From Sva-07 sp031426215 (GTDB lineage: Bacteria > Actinomycetota > Acidimicrobiia > Acidimicrobiales > Ilumatobacteraceae): 19,030 nt of DNA. The notes under the pieces are model-generated. The model was not told where the DNA came from. It saw nothing but the letters and a program-made list of their open reading frames with translations, and made no database searches. This document shows positions 14,261 to 19,030 of this stretch, piece by piece. Position 1 is the stretch's first letter. Every line of letters starts with the position of its first letter. The stretch spans positions 1-19,030 of the forward strand of contig JANPKU010000085.1 of assembly GCA_031426215.1 (NCBI GenBank), written 5' to 3'. The translations under genes and the position numbers were made by a program.

Positions 14261-15268
14261 TCACGGGGCAGGTGCGCTCCGATCGGAGGCGTACCACTGC
14301 GCCAGGCGTGCCAGGCCGTCGTCGATCGACACCGTCGGCAACCAGCCGAGATCGTCTCGCACCGGTCGCTGATCGAACCAGTGGGCGGTGCCGAGCTGCT
14401 CGGCGAGAAACTGTGTCAACGGAGGCTCGTCGGTGCGGCGCAGCAACGGCCAGACGCGTTCGACGACGGCCCCGAGCGAACGCCCCACACCCAGCGACAC
14501 CGTTCTCGGCGCGAACGGGACTCCTGCGGCGCAACAGATCCCTTCGACGAGCTCGCAGATCATCCGGGGCTCTCCGTTCGACACCACGTAGGCGCGACCC
14601 GAGCACCGCCCGCCGGGCTCGAGCGCATCGAGCGCCGCAACGAGCGCGCTGACGGCGTTGTCGATGTACGTGGTGTCCACCAGCGCCCGCCCGCCTCCGA
14701 CCAGCGCGAGCCGTCCGCTGGCCGCACGTTCGACGATGCGACCGACGAGCTGCGTGTCGCCCGGCCCCCACACCAAGTGCGGCCGGATCGCCACGACACC
14801 GAGTTGTTCGTCTGCCGCAGCCAAGGCGGCGATCTCCGCCATTGCCTTCGACTCCGGATACCACGCCCGACGCCGACCGAGCACGGGTGCATCAGCCGAC
14901 AACCCGATGATCGGCTCACCACCGTGAGCCACCGACGGCGACGACACGTGAACGACACGCCCGATACCGAGACGTCGGGCCGCGGCGATGACGTTGCGCG
15001 TTCCGTCGACGTTGATCGACCGGTACTCCTCCCAGTCGCCGATCACCCCCACCTTGGCCGCCAGATGGACGATCGCGTCGCACCCGTCGGCCGCAACCAG
15101 TACTGCGTCGAGGTCGCGGATGTCGCCGAGTTCCTGGCTGATCTCGTGTCCTTCAACGGCGGCGGATCGGCTTCGTTGTTGCACGACCACGTCGTCGCCT
15201 CGCGCAGCCAGCAGCGTGGCGACCCCTGCTCCGATCATGCTCGTTCCGCCCGTGACGAGCACCTTCAT
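14261..15268 (-). CDS. oleD: OleD: NADPH-dependent 2-alkyl-3-oxoalkanoate reductase
   Basis: The 335-residue protein is an extended SDR (NAD-dependent epimerase/3-beta-HSD type). The nucleotide-binding motif VTGGTSMIGAG is at 5-15, HLAAKVG at 68-74, VHVSSPSVAHGG at 106-117 and the catalytic pair Tyr137 and Lys141 in YPESK. HLVWGPGDTQLVGRIV further on is typical of the 3-beta-HSD-like branch that includes OleD. In the ole pathway it reduces the 3-oxo group of the OleA product to a 2-alkyl-3-hydroxyalkanoate. ATG at 15268 starts 4 bases after the oleBC stop; the longer frame overlaps oleBC. Taken alone it could be a generic sterol-type dehydrogenase; its place directly after oleA and oleBC makes OleD the strong call. 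Confidence 0.88.
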   Translation of the reverse strand: MKVLVTGGTSMIGAGVATLLAARGDDVVVQQRSRSAAVEGHEISQELGDIRDLDAVLVAADGCDAIVHLAAKVGVIGDWEEYRSINVDGTRNVIAAARRLGIGRVVHVSSPSVAHGGEPIIGLSADAPVLGRRRAWYPESKAMAEIAALAAADEQLGVVAIRPHLVWGPGDTQLVGRIVERAASGRLALVGGGRALVDTTYIDNAVSALVAALDALEPGGRCSGRAYVVSNGEPRMICELVEGICCAAGVPFAPRTVSLGVGRSLGAVVERVWPLLRRTDEPPLTQFLAEQLGTAHWFDQRPVRDDLGWLPTVSIDDGLARLAQWYASDRSAPAP

Positions 15269-15272
15269 GACG

Positions 15273-17906
15273 TCACCGGGCCCGAGTGAGACTCCGGACA
15301 CGGCGCCCCGCCAGCACGTCGCCAGCCCATGATGCGACCGCTGCACGGTCGATCTTGGCGTTGTGGCGGATGTCGACCGGCAGGTGGTGAACGGTCAAGA
15401 CCGACGCCACCGACTCGCCGACTGCCCGACGCACCAACGCCGCCCGCTCGCCACCGGCGGGACCCGGGGTGGCAGCGGGATCCTCGACCACGATCACCAA
15501 CTGCTGGCTTCCAACCGGTCCGACACCGACGGCGGCGACTCGTGGAACGCCGAGCGCCCGCTCGACCACCCGCTCGATGGGCACCGACGTGACTGGTCCC
15601 CCAGCGGTGTGGATGACGTGCACGACGCGACCTTCGACCCAGAGACGGCCGTCGGCGTCGACGTGGCCGACATCACCGGAACGGTGCCAATCGCCGACCG
15701 GACCGGGCCTGGCGGCACGTTCGGTTGCCCAGAGTCCGAGATACCCGTCCGACACCCACGGCGCTCGTATCAGGATCTCTCCCGTCGAACCGGTGTCGAG
15801 TTCCGGTGGCAGGGACTCGGCGTCGAAGTCGAGCGCAGCGATACGAACCTCGGCCCCCGAGACCGCACGACCGACGCACACTCCCCCGTCGGCATCGATG
15901 CGTTCGGCCTCCTCGATCTCGGTCAGCTCGATGTCGGCAACCGGCAACACCTCCGTCATGCCATAGGGCGTGTGCAGTGTGGCAGCGGGAGCAAGCGCGG
16001 CGATCGCCCGCAACGTCTCCGACGACACCGGCGCCCCGGCGGAGAACACCACGCGCAGCGCTGCAAGCCCGGCGAGGTTCGCTGCCGGCGTCGTGGTGGC
16101 GGCCACGTTGGCCAGCGCCGACGGCGAGGCGAACGCCAGGGTGGCCGCAATCCGCCGGCAGGCCGCGTCGAGCGCGTCAGCGGTGAGCTGCGCCGGCTTG
16201 GTGACATCGACATCGGGAAGAGCGGTCGGGATTCCGAGTGCCGGGCCGTAGAGCGCGAACGGGGCAAAGGCTGCAACGAGCCGGTCGTCGGACGTGATCG
16301 CATAGGTCGCCGCGAGAGCGTCGCGCTGCGCGGCGAGCTGTTCATGGCGGTAACGAACACCCTTGGCAGGCCCGGTGGCGCCTGAGGTGAACAGCACCGC
16401 GCACGGTTCGTGGCCAGCGGGGCCGGCGGGAAGTTCAGCAACCGGAGCGGTGATCAACGCTGCGACGTCGAGTCGGACCGCACGAGGAGCCCAACGCAAT
16501 AACGAAGCTGCCAAGCGGGCCCGACGAGGGCCGATCACGAACTTGGGCCGAGCCGATCTCACCGCCCGACCGAGACCCTTCACGCCCAGACCTCGGTCGG
16601 CGATGACGGTCACGCCACCTGCGCGCCAGACCCCGTAGACCGCAGCGACGAGGTCGACGCCGGGCGGCGTCAGCATCGCAACGTGATCACCCGGTCGAAG
16701 GCCTCGTCGGAGCAGTTCGCTCGCGACGGCGTCGACGCGCTTCGCCAGTTCGGCAAAGGTGACGGAGTCGCCGGACGCAAGGTCGACGAAGGCCGCGGCC
16801 CGGTCGTCGCGCCGACGATCGAGCGCACTCCACAACGACGTCGCAGCGTGCACGGGCTCCGGCGAGTGCGGTGGCTTCGCTGCGGCGGCGTCGCCGGTAC
16901 TGCTGACGGAGGTGTCGGTGGCGGCCGGGATGGTTGGATCGAACCGGCCGTCGAACAACTCGGTCAGCCAGGTCTCGGCAACGCCGGCCACGTCGGCTTC
17001 GGCCATCACGAGATGGTTGGCGTCGGGGAATCGGTGCGTCGTCGTGTGCGGGAACCGGGAAGCGAGGTCGGCGGCGAAGTCGTCGTTGAACACGGGATCG
17101 CGTGCGCCCCACGCCAACAACACGGGCGCGTCGACCTTTTCGAGGCGAGCTGCGACATCCGAGATCGCCGCCTCCGACGGATGTCCTGAGTCGAGCGGGA
17201 TGTCACCGACGAAGTCGGCGATCGCCGATCGGGCAGGCGCAGTGCGGTACGGAGCCCGGAAGGCCTCACGGTCGATCTTGGTGATGCGCCGACCCGACAG
17301 TCGGACCGTGCCTTCGACGAACGCCGTGGTACCCCGGCACACCGCATCGAGGAGCAGCGGGGAGGCGGCGAGACGGATGATGCGAGGCGCCGTTCGCCCC
17401 CGGGGCACGGCGATACCGGTGTTGCAGAGAATGAGTCCGGCAACCTGGCGAGGATCCTGGACCGCCCAGCCCATGGCGATCGCGCCACCCCAGTCGTGTG
17501 CGGCGACCACCAGTGGCGACGTACGCCCGAGACCCAGGGCCACGATCACGTCGTCGAGATCACGCACACGGTCGCCGTAGCGGCGCGGTGCCGTGCGCTC
17601 GCTGTAGCCCATGCCGAGCTGATCGACCGCCACCACCCGATACGCGGGGTGGAGTCGACGAAGGAATGTCGCCCATGCGTATCCCCACGTCGGGTTGCCG
17701 TGGACACACAGCACCACAGGCGCATTCGCATCGTCGTTTGGCGCACCGGTGTCGAGCACATGCCAGCGGTAGGTTCCGCCCTCGTGGCTGGCAACGTCGA
17801 CGAGCCGCGACCACGAGGGTTCGAGGCCCCATCGACGCCAGGTGTCGGCGTCGGGCACAACGGGCGTGCCCTCGAGCACGGCTCGCTCGGTGCGCTGCGC
17901 GGTCAC
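15273..17906 (-). CDS. oleBC: OleBC fusion: beta-lactone decarboxylase plus beta-lactone synthetase
   Basis: The 877-residue protein joins two enzymes. Residues about 15-320 are an alpha/beta hydrolase of the haloalkane-dehalogenase type, as in OleB: HGNPTWGYAW (69-78), nucleophile Asp138 in AHDWGG, and His298 in DANHLVMAE. OleB decarboxylates cis-beta-lactones to cis-olefins. A Pro/Ala/Ser-rich linker runs from about 322 to 354. Residues about 355-877 are an ANL-superfamily domain as in OleC, the ATP-dependent beta-lactone synthetase, with FTSGATGPAKG (506-516) and YGMTEVLP (648-655). The start is GTG at 17906, overlapping the oleA stop (GTGA); the longer frame upstream is a shadow of oleA. 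OleBC fusions are known from actinobacteria such as Micrococcus. The protein should be cytoplasmic, in a complex with OleD. Confidence 0.92.
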   Translation of the reverse strand: MTAQRTERAVLEGTPVVPDADTWRRWGLEPSWSRLVDVASHEGGTYRWHVLDTGAPNDDANAPVVLCVHGNPTWGYAWATFLRRLHPAYRVVAVDQLGMGYSERTAPRRYGDRVRDLDDVIVALGLGRTSPLVVAAHDWGGAIAMGWAVQDPRQVAGLILCNTGIAVPRGRTAPRIIRLAASPLLLDAVCRGTTAFVEGTVRLSGRRITKIDREAFRAPYRTAPARSAIADFVGDIPLDSGHPSEAAISDVAARLEKVDAPVLLAWGARDPVFNDDFAADLASRFPHTTTHRFPDANHLVMAEADVAGVAETWLTELFDGRFDPTIPAATDTSVSSTGDAAAAKPPHSPEPVHAATSLWSALDRRRDDRAAAFVDLASGDSVTFAELAKRVDAVASELLRRGLRPGDHVAMLTPPGVDLVAAVYGVWRAGGVTVIADRGLGVKGLGRAVRSARPKFVIGPRRARLAASLLRWAPRAVRLDVAALITAPVAELPAGPAGHEPCAVLFTSGATGPAKGVRYRHEQLAAQRDALAATYAITSDDRLVAAFAPFALYGPALGIPTALPDVDVTKPAQLTADALDAACRRIAATLAFASPSALANVAATTTPAANLAGLAALRVVFSAGAPVSSETLRAIAALAPAATLHTPYGMTEVLPVADIELTEIEEAERIDADGGVCVGRAVSGAEVRIAALDFDAESLPPELDTGSTGEILIRAPWVSDGYLGLWATERAARPGPVGDWHRSGDVGHVDADGRLWVEGRVVHVIHTAGGPVTSVPIERVVERALGVPRVAAVGVGPVGSQQLVIVVEDPAATPGPAGGERAALVRRAVGESVASVLTVHHLPVDIRHNAKIDRAAVASWAGDVLAGRRVRSLTRAR

Positions 17907-18928
17907 CAGACGATTTCGGTGAAGCTCGTGTTGAGCCCCGAGCCGATGCCCATGCACAGCACGCGTTCGCCGACCTGGATCCGATCGGCCGACTTCGCGA
18001 GCGTGATCGGGATTGCCGCCGGCCCGCAGTTGCCGAACTTCGGGAAGGTGAGCGGCGCTCGATCGGGATCGATCCCGAGCCGTTCGGTGATCAGCCGGGT
18101 GTGCACTTGGCTGACCTGGTGGACGACGTACCAGTCCATGCCGACTTCCCAGTCGAAGTCGTGGCCAGAGTGCTTCCACGCCGCCTCGGCGAGGTCGAGA
18201 CCGGCCACGAGCAGGCCGTGGGTGTCGGTGGTCATGCGATCGAGATCGCCGACGCACAGCTCGTGGTGCTGCGTGCCCGAGCGGGCAACGCCACCGACGA
18301 GGCGGTGCGCCTCGGGGTGCTCGTCGAGACGACACAGCACCGCTGCTGCGGCCCCGGATCCGAGCGTGAGCGACGCGAACTCGGCGAAGACGTCGGCCGC
18401 TTCGGTAACCGGCTGCTGCAGCCGTGCGATCGTGGTCTGCTGGGTGTAGCGGCTTCCCTCACCGTCGACGATCAGGGCGTAATCGATCGAACCGGCGTCG
18501 ATCGCGGCGGCGGCGATCTGCATGCCATTGATGAACCCCAGGCACGCATTGCCGACGTCGAAGTTGAGACAGCTCGGCGCCAGCTGCAGCTGGTGGTGAA
18601 CGGCGCACGCCACCGACGGTTCGAGGTGGTGCTTGCACACCGACGTGGAGATCAACATGCCGACCCGCTGCGGGTCGATTCCGGCCGCGTCGAGCGCAGC
18701 CCGGCCGGCCATCGCCGCTGCCTGGTCGAAGGTGACACCTTCGGGCCACCAGCGGCGTTCTTCGATTCCTGCGAGGTCTGCGAGTATCCCTGGCTTGAGG
18801 CCGGTGCGTTCGTAGGTGTCGGCGAGCTGCTCGTCGATCCACGCCGAGGTGACCACCTCGGGGGCATCGACCGCCTCAACCGCCAGAACCCCGACGTTGC
18901 GGTGGCGAAGTACGGAGTTCTCGGTCAT
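17903..18928 (-). CDS. oleA: OleA: thiolase-fold acyl-CoA condensing enzyme
   Basis: The 341-residue thiolase-superfamily protein fits OleA, which joins two long-chain fatty acyl-CoAs head to head in a non-decarboxylative Claisen condensation to a 2-alkyl-3-oxoalkanoate. The catalytic Cys129 is in GNACLGF, His270 in VVHQVSQVH and Asn300 in KFGNCGP; Glu103 in HHLEPSVA matches the special OleA glutamate. Spacings of 26, 141 and 30 residues agree closely with Xanthomonas OleA as I recall it (Glu117, Cys143, His285, Asn315). KASIII-type FabH is the nearest alternative, but the glutamate and the oleBC-oleD neighbours argue for OleA. ATG at 18928 has a clear AAAGGA six bases upstream. The stop overlaps oleBC. 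Confidence 0.92.
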   Translation of the reverse strand: MTENSVLRHRNVGVLAVEAVDAPEVVTSAWIDEQLADTYERTGLKPGILADLAGIEERRWWPEGVTFDQAAAMAGRAALDAAGIDPQRVGMLISTSVCKHHLEPSVACAVHHQLQLAPSCLNFDVGNACLGFINGMQIAAAAIDAGSIDYALIVDGEGSRYTQQTTIARLQQPVTEAADVFAEFASLTLGSGAAAAVLCRLDEHPEAHRLVGGVARSGTQHHELCVGDLDRMTTDTHGLLVAGLDLAEAAWKHSGHDFDWEVGMDWYVVHQVSQVHTRLITERLGIDPDRAPLTFPKFGNCGPAAIPITLAKSADRIQVGERVLCMGIGSGLNTSFTEIVW

Positions 18929-18934
18929 CAGCGG

Positions 18935-18940
18935 TCCTTT
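18935..18940 (-). promoter_or_regulatory. oleA: Ribosome-binding site of oleA (AAAGGA)
   Basis: AAAGGA lies 6 bases before the oleA ATG. It is one of the few clear Shine-Dalgarno sites in the window and fixes the oleA start. The downstream ole genes rely on overlap or close spacing instead. Confidence 0.75.
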
Positions 18941-18956
18941 CCCATGAGTGGCCCGA

Positions 18957-18962
18957 ATCCTA
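18957..18962 (-). promoter_or_regulatory. Probable -10 element of the ole operon (TAGGAT)
   Basis: TAGGAT on the minus strand is close to the TAnnnT consensus and lies 28 bases upstream of the oleA start codon, leaving room for a leader that contains the AAAGGA site. No good -35 hexamer is present at 16-18 bases upstream; that zone runs into the inverted repeat at 18978-19013. Confidence 0.45.
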
Positions 18963-18977
18963 CGCCATGTCGTCGGA

Positions 18978-19013
18978 ACCCGTTCGGTCGATCGTACGAG
19001 ACCGTGAACGGGT
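18978..19013. promoter_or_regulatory. Inverted repeat upstream of oleA (candidate operator)
   Basis: ACCCGTTC (18978-18985) and GAACGGGT (19006-19013) are perfect inverted copies. Inside them GGTC and GACC continue the pairing with a two-base offset. The near arm sits about 16 bases upstream of the -10 candidate, where a regulator could affect polymerase binding. It might instead be a hairpin belonging to a gene beyond the right edge of the window. Confidence 0.4.
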
Positions 19014-19030
19014 ACGGTCGCCGGCGGTCA

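Noticed and set aside
17907..18335. N-terminal extension of the oleBC frame by 143 codons
   Set aside because: The extra part is Arg/Pro-rich and lies inside oleA in another frame; the GTG at 17906 overlapping the oleA stop is a better start.

Overview
The window is a densely coded, high-GC bacterial segment. Frequent GTG starts, stop/start overlaps, few strong Shine-Dalgarno sites and the protein flavours seen (FadD-type ligases, a DUF2510 protein, a short MenE, a fused OleBC) suggest an actinomycete. My best guess is class Acidimicrobiia (Ilumatobacter-like), but that is recognition from memory, not a search result. No IS, prophage, CRISPR or rRNA is visible, and no stretch over about 130 bases lacks a gene or an RNA.

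Left part (1-9987) is mainly menaquinone (vitamin K2) synthesis. After the tail of a cobalamin-binding mutase protein (1-263) come, on +, an acyl-CoA synthetase (323-2068), menG (2074-2796) and menF (2793-3995). On - lie menD (4703-6373) and a cyclase-family protein with altered metal-site residues (4027-4677). Divergent from menD are a FrnE-like thiol oxidoreductase (6408-7124) and menH (7124-7903) on +, then menA on - (8007-8867) and menE on + (8923-9987). Six pathway enzymes are present: MenF makes isochorismate, MenD makes SEPHCHC, MenH makes SHCHC, MenE makes OSB-CoA, MenA prenylates DHNA and MenG methylates demethylmenaquinone. MenC, MenB and the DHNA-CoA thioesterase are not in the window.

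Middle part (9988-14226), all on -, reads phoH, ybeY, a DUF2510 membrane protein and a VOC protein as one tight run, followed by an SDR oxidoreductase. Upstream of phoH is tRNA-Cys(GCA) with encoded CCA and its own terminator hairpin.

Right part (14261-18928) is a complete ole operon on -: oleA, an oleB-oleC fusion and oleD, coupled by an overlap of 4 bases and a gap of 4 bases. Together these enzymes condense two fatty acyl-CoAs head to head, reduce the beta-keto acid, close a beta-lactone and decarboxylate it to a long-chain internal olefin. A -10-like hexamer, a clear Shine-Dalgarno site and an inverted repeat lie in front of oleA.

Non-coding features worth attention are two near-identical tandem hairpins between menH and menA, a two-layer palindrome directly after menE, a hairpin that could mask the phoH ribosome site, a possible leaderless 12-codon ORF overlapping menE, and the inverted repeat upstream of oleA.
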